A stretch of DNA of 64,000 nt from assembly GCF_020524355.2 (NCBI RefSeq), contig NZ_CP129019.1, positions 434,001 through 498,000 of the forward strand, written 5' to 3'. The stretch comes from Mesobacillus subterraneus. GTDB taxonomy: Bacteria > Bacillota > Bacilli > Bacillales > Cytobacillaceae. Positions 17,187 through 26,545 of this stretch are shown here, piece after piece. Below the pieces are notes generated by a model, which did no database searches, was not told the origin of the DNA, and worked only from the letters and a program-made list of their open reading frames with translations. Position 1 is the first letter of the stretch. Every line of letters begins with the position of its first letter. The translations under genes and the position numbers were made by a program.

Positions 17187-18170
17187 ATGGTACGTTTCGG
17201 AGTGGTAGGTACGAATTGGATTACAGAAGCTTTTATAAAAGGCGCTAGTCATCATGAGGATTTTCAGCTTGCGGCCGTTTTTTCGCGCACAGAGCAACGC
17301 GCTGGGGAATTCGCAGATAAATACGGTGTGAATAGAATTTTTACCAACTTGGAAGAGATGGCGAAAAGTGATGTGATTGATGCGGTCTATATCGCTAGCC
17401 CAAATTCCATGCATGCAAGCCAGGCGATTACATTCATGGAAAATGGCAAGCATGTGCTGTGCGAGAAGGCGATCGCGTCCAATAGCGTTGAGCTTTCACA
17501 CATGATTAAGACTGCAAAAGAAAATCAGGTAGTGTTGATGGAGGCGTTAAAATCAACCCTCATGCCTAACTTTAAAGCTGTCCAGAATCATATTGATAAA
17601 ATCGGCAAGGTCAGAAGATACTTTGCAAGCTATTGCCAGTATTCTTCCCGATATGACAAATATAAAGAGGGCACAGTGATGAATGCCTTTAACCCGGAAT
17701 TTTCGGCAGGTTCCTTGATGGACATCGGCATTTATTGCATCTATCCGCTGGTAGTCTTGTATGGAGAGCCAAAATCAGTCCAGGCGAATGGCTATGTGCT
17801 TGAGTCAGGAGTAGATGGAGAAGGCAGCCTGATATTGAAGTACGAGGAAATGGATGCTGTCATCATGTTCTCAAAAATCACGGATTCTTCGCTTCCATCT
17901 GAAATTCACGGCGAGGATGGCAACATCAAAATTGATAAAATCAGTTCACCTGAAAAAGTCGAAATCATCTATCGTGATGGCAAGCATGAAGATATATCGA
18001 GAGAGCAATTGGCGGATAATATGTACTATGAAGCAGATGAGTTCATGACGTTAATTCAGCAAGGGAAATCGGAATCATGTAACAACTCGCTTGAGAACTC
18101 GAGAATCACAATGAAGATTCTTGATGAAGCAAGGTCGCAAATGGGTGTCAAATTTCCAAGCGACAAGTAA
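17187..18170 (+). CDS. Gfo/Idh/MocA family NAD(P)-dependent oxidoreductase
   Basis: A 327-residue oxidoreductase with an N-terminal Rossmann fold (FGVVGTNWITEAFI, then VYIASPNSMHASQA) and the EKAIASN segment carrying the conserved Lys of the EKP-like motif. The C-terminal alpha/beta domain contains GSLMDIGIYCIYPLV, where Asp and nearby His/Tyr usually serve in catalysis. Family members oxidise or reduce sugars and inositols; the substrate here is open. ATG 17187 is selected by AAAGGGTG just upstream. A terminator shared with the convergent lactonase gene follows. Confidence 0.88.
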   Translation: MVRFGVVGTNWITEAFIKGASHHEDFQLAAVFSRTEQRAGEFADKYGVNRIFTNLEEMAKSDVIDAVYIASPNSMHASQAITFMENGKHVLCEKAIASNSVELSHMIKTAKENQVVLMEALKSTLMPNFKAVQNHIDKIGKVRRYFASYCQYSSRYDKYKEGTVMNAFNPEFSAGSLMDIGIYCIYPLVVLYGEPKSVQANGYVLESGVDGEGSLILKYEEMDAVIMFSKITDSSLPSEIHGEDGNIKIDKISSPEKVEIIYRDGKHEDISREQLADNMYYEADEFMTLIQQGKSESCNNSLENSRITMKILDEARSQMGVKFPSDK

Positions 18171-18174
18171 AAAC

Positions 18175-18212
18175 CAGGGCAGGTGCACTTAACGGCACTT
18201 GCCCTGTTTTTC
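18175..18212. terminator. terminator between convergent oxidoreductase and lactonase genes
   Basis: CAGGGCAGGTGC pairs with GCACTTGCCCTG (one mismatch-type pair) with T on the plus side. The minus-strand side has only a short T tract. Confidence 0.88.
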
Positions 18213-19268
18213 TTAGTAGTTCAAAAATTTCACGCATACCGGGTCTGGAACTTTCACATCAGACTGCAGCAATGTCAATCTGCCTGTTTCTTCGTCGCGT
18301 GAGTAGAGAGCGACATTGCTGGAATTCTGGTTCGTTGCAATCAGGAATTTCTCGCTAGGGTCAAGTACAAAATCCCTTGGCCAATTTCCCTCTGTAGAAG
18401 TATGTTCAACAAAGGTAAGCTCAAAGCTTTCAGGGTCAACGCTAAAAATAGCGATGCTGTCATGACCGCGGTTGGCAGCGTAGACAAATTTCCCATCGGA
18501 TGAAAGGTGGATGGCGCTGCCCTGGTTGTTTTCAGTGAATTCTGCTGGCAACGTTGAAATCGCTTGAATTTGTTCAAAGCTGCCATCACCTGAGTTGTAC
18601 TTCAGCACAAGAACCTTTGAGCTGAACTCAGTCATCACAAAGGCGATTTGATTATTTGGGTGGAAGACTAAGTGCCTTGGACCACTTCCAGGCTCTACTT
18701 TCAATACATGATTCTCGATTAACTGGCCATTATCAAGTGAATAAGTGAGGACCTGATCAATGCCAAGTTCTACAACAACAACAAAGTTTCCATCCGGGGT
18801 AAAGCCGGTATAATGGGTATGAGCTTTTTCCTGACGTTCATCTGGACCTGAGCCTTCGTGTACAGCACTTGATAAAGCAGCTTCAATGCTTCCATCTTCA
18901 GAGTTTAGTAAATACGAATCTGCAGATCCTTTATGATAATTTGCGGATAATAGCAGGTTGTTTTCTCTGTTCACGCTCACATGGCATGGAGAGGCTCCTG
19001 GAGAGAGCAGGGTGTTGATGAACGATAATTGTCCTGTATCACTAATGCCAAATCCTGCCACACCGCCTGATGCTCCTTCCTTTGCAACTGCATATAAGAA
19101 GCGGTTATCTTCGCTGATTGTCAGGTAGGTTGGATTTTCAAGAGCTGCTGCTGCCTTAACATCATTAATTTTCCCATTAGTTACATCCAGTGAAAAAGAA
19201 TAGATCCCTTCACTATCACCTTTTGTATATGTACCGAAATAGCCTGTGAATTTTTCATTTGCTGCCAT
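18213..19268 (-). CDS. pgl: lactonase family protein, probable 6-phosphogluconolactonase
   Basis: A 351-residue seven-bladed beta-propeller of the YbhE/lactonase type. Repeating blade motifs are visible (NPTYLTISEDNRFLYA, GASPCHVSVNRENN, GSGPRHLVFHPNN, NWPRDFVLDPSEKFL). The closest well-known relative by size and sequence type is B. subtilis YkgB (Pgl), which hydrolyses 6-phosphogluconolactone in the oxidative pentose phosphate pathway. No signal peptide, so cytoplasmic. ATG 19268 is used because GGAGG lies eight bases upstream; the longer TTG start overlaps that site. Confidence 0.85.
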   Translation of the reverse strand: MAANEKFTGYFGTYTKGDSEGIYSFSLDVTNGKINDVKAAAALENPTYLTISEDNRFLYAVAKEGASGGVAGFGISDTGQLSFINTLLSPGASPCHVSVNRENNLLLSANYHKGSADSYLLNSEDGSIEAALSSAVHEGSGPDERQEKAHTHYTGFTPDGNFVVVVELGIDQVLTYSLDNGQLIENHVLKVEPGSGPRHLVFHPNNQIAFVMTEFSSKVLVLKYNSGDGSFEQIQAISTLPAEFTENNQGSAIHLSSDGKFVYAANRGHDSIAIFSVDPESFELTFVEHTSTEGNWPRDFVLDPSEKFLIATNQNSSNVALYSRDEETGRLTLLQSDVKVPDPVCVKFLNY

Positions 19269-19522
19269 TGTGAATGCCTCCAATTTGAATACATTTATAG
19301 TCTAGATTATAGTCTAGCAAAAAACTCTTGTCGGACAAAATGTTACGAACAATAAGCAAATGGGTAAAATAAATCGTGAACGCATTAATCGGAATGTTAG
19401 ATTTTCTGACCAACATCTGGACTTTAAACTTTTTTAGAGATATGCTTTTTTAAAAATGGTGTTCTAACCTAAATTAGCGAAAGAGCATGATAAATAGTTA
19501 ATAGTGATTTAGGAGGTATAAT

Positions 19523-20344
19523 ATGATCGTACAAAAACAGATTATAGAAGCATTAAATGTCCGTCCGGAAGTCGATCCTCAGGAGGAAATCAGGAAAAGA
19601 ATTGACTTTCTTAAAGAGTATTTACAGAACTCAAAAGCAAAAGGGTTCGTTCTGGGTATCAGCGGCGGGCAAGATTCTACACTAGCTGGCAGGTTGGCAC
19701 AGCTGGCAGTCGAGGAACTGCGCTCTGAGGGTACAGAGTCAAAATTTGTGGCGGTAAGACTTCCATATTCAGTGCAAAAGGATGAAGATGATGCTCAGAA
19801 AGCGCTGGAATTCATCCAGGCCGATCAAACAATCACCTTTAACATCCAGCCTGCAGTAGATACTTTCAACTCACAGTTTGAAGATGCAATTGGTGATAAG
19901 ATGACCGATTTTAATAAAGGGAACGCGAAAGCCCGCATGAGGATGATCACTCAGTATGCGATTGCCGGCCAGGAAGGCTTGCTTGTGATTGGGACAGACC
20001 ATGCAGCGGAGGCCGTTACAGGATTCTTTACAAAATACGGAGATGGCGGAGCCGATTTGCTTCCACTAACTGGACTGAACAAGAGGCAGGGAAGGGAGCT
20101 GCTCAAAGCATTGAACGCAGAACCAAGACTGTATCTTAAAGAGCCTACAGCAGACCTTCTCGACAACAAGCCGCTTCAGGCAGATGAAACTGAGCTTGGT
20201 GTGAGCTATGAAGCCATCGATGATTATCTGGAAGGAAAGCAGATTGACGAAGCAGATGCAGCTAAAATTGAACGAAGATACCTTACTTCAGAGCACAAAC
20301 GTCATATACCTGCATCCATGTTCGACTCCTGGTGGAAGAAATAA
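19523..20344 (+). CDS. nadE: NH3-dependent NAD synthetase
   Basis: A 273-residue adenylating enzyme that makes NAD from nicotinic acid adenine dinucleotide, ATP and ammonia, the last step of NAD synthesis. The ATP pyrophosphatase P-loop is [10 protein letters not shown] (about residues 43-52); the second hallmark is [20 protein letters not shown]. Length matches the ammonia-dependent Bacillus enzyme with no glutaminase domain. AGGAGGT precedes the ATG. Single gene, ending in a bidirectional terminator. Confidence 0.97.
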   Translation: MIVQKQIIEALNVRPEVDPQEEIRKRIDFLKEYLQNSKAKGFVLGISGGQDSTLAGRLAQLAVEELRSEGTESKFVAVRLPYSVQKDEDDAQKALEFIQADQTITFNIQPAVDTFNSQFEDAIGDKMTDFNKGNAKARMRMITQYAIAGQEGLLVIGTDHAAEAVTGFFTKYGDGGADLLPLTGLNKRQGRELLKALNAEPRLYLKEPTADLLDNKPLQADETELGVSYEAIDDYLEGKQIDEADAAKIERRYLTSEHKRHIPASMFDSWWKK

Positions 20345-20348
20345 ATTA

Positions 20349-20390
20349 AAAAAGCCTGGCTGATGAGTTTCATCAGCCAGGCTTTGATTT
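20349..20390. terminator. bidirectional terminator after nadE
   Basis: AAAGCCTGGCTGATG pairs perfectly with CATCAGCCAGGCTTT (15 bp). Confidence 0.93.
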
Positions 20391-20734
20391 TACTCTGATT
20401 GTGCCACTGCCAACTGGGGTGTTTCTTCTTTTTCAGTAACTTTCTCTATTTTATCAGTGAACATTTGGAAGACTCTTTTCTTCTCTTCCAGCTCCTTGAT
20501 ATATTCCTTCAAATCATTGAATTTTTCCTCAAATGGCTGATGGTACAACTCGCGGATCTTCCTGTTCAAATCAGGATTGACGGTTGACTGGACAACCTGC
20601 TTTGTAATGTTGAATTTATATGTATATACCTTTAGCTCGTTTTTCACTTCTTCATATTCCGCGTCAATTTCTTTAAGAATCTCTTCGATTTCTGCTTTCC
20701 ATTCATCTAGCGACATCTTAACATGCTGTTCCAT
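20390..20734 (-). CDS. coiled-coil protein of unknown function
   Basis: A 114-residue, highly charged protein (many Glu and Lys) predicted by eye to be almost all alpha-helical: two coiled-coil stretches (about 8-40 and 70-100) around a central NPDLNRKIRELYHQPFEEK segment. No Cys, no membrane helix, no signal peptide. I do not recognise the family. GCAGGAGG precedes the ATG at six bases, so it is very likely a real gene. It is convergent with nadE and shares its terminator. Confidence 0.75.
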   Translation of the reverse strand: MEQHVKMSLDEWKAEIEEILKEIDAEYEEVKNELKVYTYKFNITKQVVQSTVNPDLNRKIRELYHQPFEEKFNDLKEYIKELEEKKRVFQMFTDKIEKVTEKEETPQLAVAQSE

Positions 20735-21065
20735 ATGGATCCTCCTGCCATTCGCCTGTATTAAAGCTTCTTCTTTCTATTCTAGCAACTGAATTTTACA
20801 TGTTGATTGCTGCAGTATTACATTGTTAAAACAATCTACTCTGAACCGAAGCAGGCATTGGCGAAAATAAAGTGACAGAGTGTAAAAAAGTTCGAATCCG
20901 GGATAACTTCGTGAAAAATTATCGCAGAGTCAAGGGTGGAAGTTCGAATAGGTAATTTTTTTCTTAAAAAAATTTGTCGTTTATCCAGCAATAATTAGTT
21001 CATAAGTTCACTTCACTTCTTTGTAGGATAATAGACTCATGTTTGTAAGTAATTGGCGAATTTTG

Positions 21066-21094
21066 TTGATAAAATAGTTCTTAAGATTTATATT
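21066..21094 (+). promoter_or_regulatory. promoter for the c-di-GMP riboswitch
   Basis: TTGATA (21066-21071), a 17-bp spacer and TATATT (21089-21094), placing the start just before the aptamer. The stretch upstream (20735-21065) holds only a twice-repeated AGTTCGAAT word. Confidence 0.6.
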
Positions 21095-21107
21095 TTAATT
21101 AGAACTG

Positions 21108-21187
21108 AAAAAGGCAAACTTATCGAAAGGTAAGGACGCAAAGCCGCGAGTCTAAGGCATTTCAGCTATGATCGTCGGGCTGCCAAA
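21108..21187 (+). ncRNA. c-di-GMP-I (GEMM-I) riboswitch
   Basis: The sequence follows the GEMM-I pattern: AAAAAGGCAAACTTATC, the tetraloop GAAA with its pairing arms (CTTATC/GGTAAG), GGACGCAAAGCC, the second stem ending AGCTATG, then CGTCGGGCTGCC closing P1 with GGCA. This aptamer class binds cyclic di-GMP. A possible expression-platform hairpin follows at 21209-21260 (AGAT-GGTG against CGCCATCT, then T5), with a long loop, so an on/off sense cannot be stated. Confidence 0.93.
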
Positions 21188-21446
21188 AAAAGATCGGACG
21201 TACATAACAGATAGGTGAATGGTTTCGTTTTCCTTCTTGTCAAAATTCCGCCATCTTTTTAGGGATTTTTATTTTGGAATGTCTCTTTCTGTCCAATATT
21301 GCAAAAAGAACTGAATTTTAAGTTTGTATATTGTGAGATGGGATAAATAATACTTAAGATACTTGACAGGAAAAATAAAACAATCCTTTTGGCAGGTTTA
21401 GTTTTTGCGCAGAATTTGAAAATTTAAACGGAAGGTGGAGGAAGCG

Positions 21447-21671
21447 TTGACTGTTTTATTCGGGACAATAGAGTACTTCGAACGGGAAATTGAGTTTCAT
21501 TTATCAGAGGTTGAAAAAAGAGAGCGGCTGAGAGAAGAAATCAATCAAATTCAAATGAAGCTTGAAGAAGAGCTGCTGAATGATTTTATATGCGACGAGA
21601 AGCTAAGAATGGAATGTTTGCAGAATCTATCGAATGCTTGCAGTAAATTAACAGAAGATCAATTAGTTTGA
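21447..21671 (+). CDS. small coiled-coil protein downstream of the c-di-GMP riboswitch
   Basis: A 74-residue protein rich in Glu, Leu and Arg, with one long helix (GTIEYFEREIEFHLSEVEKR onward) and a second short one containing two Cys (FICDEKLRMECLQNL). No membrane helix. I do not know the family; it lacks the SQELD-type signature of Spo0E phosphatases. TTG 21447 is taken as start because GGTGGAGG ends five bases before; GTG 21435 would lie inside that site. It is the only gene between the riboswitch and a terminator at 21689, so it is the likely c-di-GMP target. Confidence 0.65.
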   Translation: MTVLFGTIEYFEREIEFHLSEVEKRERLREEINQIQMKLEEELLNDFICDEKLRMECLQNLSNACSKLTEDQLV

Positions 21672-21688
21672 AAGCTGACGGAAATATG

Positions 21689-21719
21689 AAAGCCTGTGGA
21701 CCGATCCACAGGCTTTTTA
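21689..21719. terminator. bidirectional terminator between the small coiled-coil gene and the thiolase
   Basis: AAAGCCTGTGGA pairs with TCCACAGGCTTT (12 bp perfect), with T5 on the plus side. Confidence 0.93.
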
Positions 21720-21722
21720 CTA

Positions 21723-22913
21723 TTAATCTATAAAATTTTCAATGATGGTCGCAACACCCATGCCGCCGCCGATACAGAGAGTTGCCAATCCATACTTTTG
21801 CTCTCTCTTCTTCAATTCGTGGATCAGTGTTACAAGAATTCTCGCACCGCTCGCGCCAATTGGGTGGCTGAGTGCGATTGCTCCTCCGTTTACGTTAACA
21901 TTATCTTCTCTCATGCCAAGCTCTTTCATCACTGAAAGGGCCTGTGCGGCAAATGCTTCATTTGCCTCAACTAAATCTATGTCGGTTAACTCCATTCCCG
22001 CTTTTTTCAGTGCTTTTTTAACAGCACTAACCGGGCCGATTCCCATGATGGAAGGGTCAACGCCCGCAGAGCCATTTGCCTTGATTGTCACAAGCGGTGA
22101 TACACCAAGTTCTTTTGCTTTTTTGCCGCTCATAACAACTACGGCTGCTGCGCCATCATTAATTCCAGAAGCGTTTGCTGCAGTAACTGTACCGTCTTTT
22201 TTGAATGCAGGCCTTAACTTGCCAACTTTCTCAAGCGTGCTGCCAAATTTCGGATGCTCATCTTGATCAACGATGATTGGGTCGCCTTTTCTTTGTTTTA
22301 CAGCTACAGGGACGATTTCATCCTTGAAGCGTCCGGAAGTAATCGCCGCTTCCGCTCTATTCTGGCTCTTTACAGAGAATTCATCTTGCTGGTTACGAGA
22401 AATTTCATACTTTTCCGCAAGGTTTTCGGCTGTGATTCCCATATGATAATCATTGAACGCACATACGAGTCCATCACCAAGCAATGTGTCAACAAGCTTC
22501 TGGTCCCCCATTTTGAAGCCTTCGCGTGCGCCTTTAAGTAAAAATGGAGCCTGGCTCATATTTTCCATGCCGCCTGCTACAACAATATCAGCTTCACCGG
22601 AGGCGATCGCTTGATAAGCAAGGTGTACGGCCTTTAAACCTGAACCGCACAGCTTGTTGATCGTCATGGAAGGGCATGTTTCAGGAAGTCCAGCTCTCAT
22701 CGCAGCCTGGCGTGCCGGGTTTTGACCAAGTCCAGCCTGGAGGACATTCCCCATGATGACTTCATCGACAACATCCGAGCTGACATTCGCTTTTTCTAGT
22801 GCCGATTTAATAGCTGCTGCTCCTAAGTCCACAGCTGAGACATTAGAAAATGCACCGCCAAATGCTCCAGTTGCGGTCCTTACCGCACTTGCAATAACGA
22901 TTGTGTTTTCCAT
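21723..22913 (-). CDS. acetyl-CoA acetyltransferase (thiolase)
   Basis: A 396-residue thiolase. The acylated Cys is in [15 protein letters not shown], the His in [17 protein letters not shown], and the second catalytic Cys in [11 protein letters not shown]. It splits acetoacetyl-CoA into two acetyl-CoA, or runs in reverse. It lies downstream of the 3-hydroxybutyrate/acetoacetate genes (23431-27271) on the same strand and would supply the final step, although a 414-bp repeat element separates it from them. ATG 22913 has AAAGGGG at correct spacing; the in-frame TTG at 22931 lies upstream of that site. Confidence 0.93.
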   Translation of the reverse strand: MENTIVIASAVRTATGAFGGAFSNVSAVDLGAAAIKSALEKANVSSDVVDEVIMGNVLQAGLGQNPARQAAMRAGLPETCPSMTINKLCGSGLKAVHLAYQAIASGEADIVVAGGMENMSQAPFLLKGAREGFKMGDQKLVDTLLGDGLVCAFNDYHMGITAENLAEKYEISRNQQDEFSVKSQNRAEAAITSGRFKDEIVPVAVKQRKGDPIIVDQDEHPKFGSTLEKVGKLRPAFKKDGTVTAANASGINDGAAAVVVMSGKKAKELGVSPLVTIKANGSAGVDPSIMGIGPVSAVKKALKKAGMELTDIDLVEANEAFAAQALSVMKELGMREDNVNVNGGAIALSHPIGASGARILVTLIHELKKREQKYGLATLCIGGGMGVATIIENFID

Positions 22914-23014
22914 TTTTACTGCCCCTTTCAAAATTGAAATGATAAAGGGAGATTAGCTCCCTTTTCTGTTGTTGTTATTATATAAGAAAGTATAAATTAT
23001 CAATTCGAGAATTT

Positions 23015-23428
23015 TCCAGCTCCAGCGCCTAGCCCCTCGAGTCGCTTGTCTAGCTGCGGCTCCTAACTTCTCGAGACGTTTCGTTCCTGCCAATGAAGTC
23101 AAAGAGCGACTTCACTGTCAGGCCCTCCAACGCTTGTCGGAGTTGGGCAGTCGCCTCCGCTTTTCGAATTGTCTAGTGTCGTCTCCTAGAAACTCCGAAA
23201 CTTCAACTCCGCCGGCAGAAGCAAAAAGCGCTTTATCGGAGCCTCCAGTTTCTGCGTTTCTGGACAGTCGGTTATACTTTTCGGTTTCGGTCCGCCTGAT
23301 GTAGTCAAAGAACGACTTCACCGGTCGGCCCTCTGTGGCACACGATGTGCTGATCCGCCTGCCACAGGACGTTGCGGTTTTAGGCGGACAGCGCTTGTCG
23401 GGGTTGACCAAGGCGCTTGCACTTTTCG
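23015..23428. repeat. dispersed palindromic repeat between gntP-type and thiolase genes, with a nested insertion
   Basis: Second copy of the element seen at 8.3 kb: CCAGCTCCAGCGCCTAGCCC start, the GAAGTC/GACTTC hairpin blocks, the CCTAGAAACTCCGAAAC segment and the CAGCGCTTGTCGGGG end. Positions 23334-23388 (TGTGGCACACGATGTGCTG onward) interrupt the normally continuous CCCTC-CAGCGC junction; this 55-bp piece has its own inverted repeats (TGTGGC/GCCACA and CCGCCT/AGGCGG). The element ends within a few bases of the permease stop codon. Confidence 0.88.
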
Positions 23429-23430
23429 TA

Positions 23431-24873
23431 TTATACTAGTCCAGTTAGCTTGTAGACTGCAATAATGAAGAATACGGCTAGCGTTTTAATGATTGTGATC
23501 GCAAAGATATCTTTATAAGACTGTTTGTGAGTTAATCCTGTAACAGCGAGCAAGGTAATGACAGCTCCGTTATGTGGGAGTGTATCCATGCCGCCGGATG
23601 CCATCGAGATGACGCGGTGCATAACCTCAGGCGGGATGTTGAACTCAGTTATTGCTTTCATATACGTATCTGCCATGGCGCTCAATGCAATTCCCATACC
23701 GCCTGAAGCAGACCCTGTAACACCTGCAAGTGCAGTTGTTGTAATGGCTCCATTGACAAGCGGATCTGTAAATGTAGATGAAATTCCCTTACTTACAACG
23801 GAGAATCCTGGAAGTGAGGAAATGACTCCGCCAAATCCATATTCTGCTCCTGTGTTCATCGCAGCAAGCAATGCCCCACCAATTGCTGTGTTGACACCAA
23901 CTTTGAAGCCGCCAGTAACCTTTTTAAAGTCGTATAAAAGAGTAGCGATTATTCCAAGAATGAGTGCTAGTTCAACTGACCAAATTCCAACTACTCCAGA
24001 CATCTGGACGGTTCCATATGACTCTAACCCGATTGTTGAAAAATCAAATCCATTTGGATACCATTTTGGCAGATTCACTGTGAAAAATTTGTTAGCGACA
24101 CCAACAAGCACTAAAGGTGCAAAAGCCAGGACTGCTCTTAAAGTGCTTGTTTTTGCAGTCATATCAATCTTGTTAACGCCTTCCTCAAGAGCATCAGCTT
24201 CAGCTGCAGCAGCAGATTCAGCGTTATCGAATCCATAGAAGCCTTCTCCTCGCTTGTCAGCTTTCTTTCGCAGCGTTTCAAGATAAATTATACCTAATGT
24301 GAAAACAAAGATTGCACCAATGATTCCGAGGCCTGGTGCTGCGTATATATCAGTTCCGAAGAAGCTTGTTGGAATAACATTCTGGATTTGTGGTGTACCC
24401 GGAAGAGCATCCATTGTGAAGGTGAACGCTCCAAGCGCAATCGTTCCAGGAATAAGTCTTTTCGGGATATTCGCTTGCCTGAATAAGTTTTTAGCAAAAG
24501 GATAGATGGCAAATACAACAACGAACAAGCTGACGCCGCTGTATGTTAAAATTGCCCCCATTAATACGATGGCAAGAATCGCACGGGTGCCGCCTACCAA
24601 TTTAATGATGGACTTCGCGATTGATTCGGCAATCCCTGACATCTCGACGACCTTACCAAAAATCGCGCCTAGCAAGAATACCGGGAAGTAGTTTTTAATG
24701 AATCCTACCATCTTCTCCATGAAGATGTTGCTGAAGAATGGAAGCACATGGCTTGGATCTGTCAGCAGGACAGCAAGCAATGCTGCGATTGGTGCAAACA
24801 GGATGACTGAGTATCCTTTGTAGGCAGTGAACATCAGCAAGCCGAGCGCTAAAAGTATAATAAATAGCTCCAT
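23431..24873 (-). CDS. GntP family permease, probable 3-hydroxybutyrate/acetoacetate uptake
   Basis: A 480-residue membrane protein with about 12-14 helices and the GntP-family blocks GAIFGKVVEMSG, YSGVSLFVVVFAIYPFAKNLF, ALPGTPQIQNVIPTSFFGT and SGGMDTLPHNGAVITLL. GntP proteins import gluconate and other organic acids by proton symport. The neighbours (CoA-transferase, short-chain dehydrogenase, thiolase) suggest a ketone-body or short-chain acid, as with yxjC beside scoAB and yxjF in B. subtilis. GAGAGGGG precedes the ATG. It follows the CoA-transferase gene by 37 bases in one operon. Confidence 0.9.
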   Translation of the reverse strand: MELFIILLALGLLMFTAYKGYSVILFAPIAALLAVLLTDPSHVLPFFSNIFMEKMVGFIKNYFPVFLLGAIFGKVVEMSGIAESIAKSIIKLVGGTRAILAIVLMGAILTYSGVSLFVVVFAIYPFAKNLFRQANIPKRLIPGTIALGAFTFTMDALPGTPQIQNVIPTSFFGTDIYAAPGLGIIGAIFVFTLGIIYLETLRKKADKRGEGFYGFDNAESAAAAEADALEEGVNKIDMTAKTSTLRAVLAFAPLVLVGVANKFFTVNLPKWYPNGFDFSTIGLESYGTVQMSGVVGIWSVELALILGIIATLLYDFKKVTGGFKVGVNTAIGGALLAAMNTGAEYGFGGVISSLPGFSVVSKGISSTFTDPLVNGAITTTALAGVTGSASGGMGIALSAMADTYMKAITEFNIPPEVMHRVISMASGGMDTLPHNGAVITLLAVTGLTHKQSYKDIFAITIIKTLAVFFIIAVYKLTGLV

Positions 24874-24910
24874 ATAGGGAACCCCTCTCTAATACTCAAA
24901 TGATCATTTC

Positions 24911-26509
24911 TTAGATTGCTGCAATATTACTATTAAGAGCAACTTTGCTTTCATTTTTCAGTCCCATTGGTTCATCCATGAAAATCCTGCTGTCCATCAA
25001 CTTTAAGTCTTTGGCAATCAATGGTCGGAAATTCATTTGGGAAAGTACATCTCTCTCTAGATTGATACCTGGTGCAATTTCCGTAAGCGTCAGACCTTCG
25101 GGTAGCAACTCGAAAACAGCGCGTTCAGTAATATAGATTACCTTTTTATTGTTTTCACGTGCCACATCACCGCTGAAAGTGATTTGTTCTACGACTTCAA
25201 TAAATTTTTTAGCTTTACCTTCCTGGAGGACTTCAAGCCTGCCATTGCTAGCGTCCACCTTTAAGCCGCCTGCAGTGAATGTACCGCAAAAAGCAATCTG
25301 TCCAGCATTTTGGGTTATATTTATGAATCCGCCGCAACCGGCAATTTTAGGGCCAAACTTTGATACGTTGATATTACCTTTTACGTCACATTGAGCCAGG
25401 CCAAGGAACGCTGCATCAATTCCGCCGCCATCGTAGTAATCGAACATATATGGCTGGTCAATAATCGCCTGTGGGCCGATTGAGCAGCCAAAATCCAGTC
25501 CGCCTGCTGCTGTACCGCCAATTGCTCCAGGTTCAAGCGTTGGAGTGAACAGGTCACTCATTCCCTCTTCTTGAAGGACATTCGCGATGATTTCCGGAAC
25601 TCCGATTCCATAGTTTAGTACTTTTATATCTTCGTTTAATAACATCGCGGCACGGCGGGCAATTACCTTGCGCTCGTTTAGCGGATATTTCTTATTTGAC
25701 TGCTGATGAACAATATCGCCACGGTAAAAGTCTTCATTGTGCTGTGTACCGAATGTTTGCATATGGTTAGCCATATTTTCCACAACAACCACGTAATCTA
25801 CCAAAATTCCCGGAATAGCTACCAGCTTAGGATCGATCGAACCGTTTTTGACGATTTTTTCTACCTGGACAATCACTTTGCCGCCGCTGTTGCGTGCATT
25901 CATAGCTATCGAAAGGATTTCTAGTGTTAGTGGTTCTTTTTCAAAGCTAATGTTACCGCTTTCATCAGCTACCGAACCTTTAAGCAAAGCAAAATCAAGT
26001 TCCTGCGTTTTATAGGCAAGATAAGGTTTTTGGTCAAAGGTTACCTTTTCGACGATTTCATCTTTTGTAGCTTGATTAAGCTTGCCGCCATCAATATCAG
26101 GATCAACAAACGTTCCAAGCCCGACATGGGTGATCGTGCGCGGCTTACCTGCAGCACCATCACGGAACATTTGCGAAATGACACCTTGAGGCAGGTTATA
26201 TGCCTCGATTTTGTTATTTACAACAAGTGGCTGGAACTTAGGGGCAAGTCCCATGTGCCCGCCGATAATTCTTTTTACGAGTCCTTCGTGGGCATAGTGA
26301 TTCATGCCGCGTTCGACTCCATCTCCGTTACCTGCAGCATATACCAAGGTCAAATTCCTCGGAGATTGATTTTTCAGGAATCTATTTTCTACCTCTATAT
26401 AAATCTCTTCTGCGACGCCTACGCCGATAAAACCGCCCAGACCAACTACCGCATTGTCGGTGATCAGACCTGCTGCTTCTTGTGATGAAATAATTTTAAC
26501 AGAAGACAT
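24911..26509 (-). CDS. family I CoA-transferase, fused alpha and beta subunits
   Basis: A 532-residue protein carrying both halves of a family I CoA-transferase in one chain, like YdiF and propionate CoA-transferase. The N-half has the glycine-rich VGLGGFIGVGVAEE; the C-half has the catalytic Glu in TLEPGAIGGTAAGG, which forms the glutamyl-CoA thioester. It probably activates acetoacetate or a related acid using another acyl-CoA as donor. B. subtilis uses separate ScoA and ScoB in the comparable operon. ATG 26509 has GAGGTG six bases upstream; the in-frame GTG at 26518 lies within that site. Confidence 0.93.
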   Translation of the reverse strand: MSSVKIISSQEAAGLITDNAVVGLGGFIGVGVAEEIYIEVENRFLKNQSPRNLTLVYAAGNGDGVERGMNHYAHEGLVKRIIGGHMGLAPKFQPLVVNNKIEAYNLPQGVISQMFRDGAAGKPRTITHVGLGTFVDPDIDGGKLNQATKDEIVEKVTFDQKPYLAYKTQELDFALLKGSVADESGNISFEKEPLTLEILSIAMNARNSGGKVIVQVEKIVKNGSIDPKLVAIPGILVDYVVVVENMANHMQTFGTQHNEDFYRGDIVHQQSNKKYPLNERKVIARRAAMLLNEDIKVLNYGIGVPEIIANVLQEEGMSDLFTPTLEPGAIGGTAAGGLDFGCSIGPQAIIDQPYMFDYYDGGGIDAAFLGLAQCDVKGNINVSKFGPKIAGCGGFINITQNAGQIAFCGTFTAGGLKVDASNGRLEVLQEGKAKKFIEVVEQITFSGDVARENNKKVIYITERAVFELLPEGLTLTEIAPGINLERDVLSQMNFRPLIAKDLKLMDSRIFMDEPMGLKNESKVALNSNIAAI

Positions 26510-26545
26510 GTTCAACACCTCATTGTCGTATTCTTATTCTGTCGA

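Noticed and set aside
20889..20900. GTTCGAATCC, like a tRNA T-arm
   Set aside because: No acceptor, D or anticodon arms can be formed around it, and the word AGTTCGAAT simply recurs 60 bases later.
21435..21446. GTG 21435 as start of the small coiled-coil gene
   Set aside because: It overlaps the GGTGGAGG ribosome binding site that fits TTG 21447.
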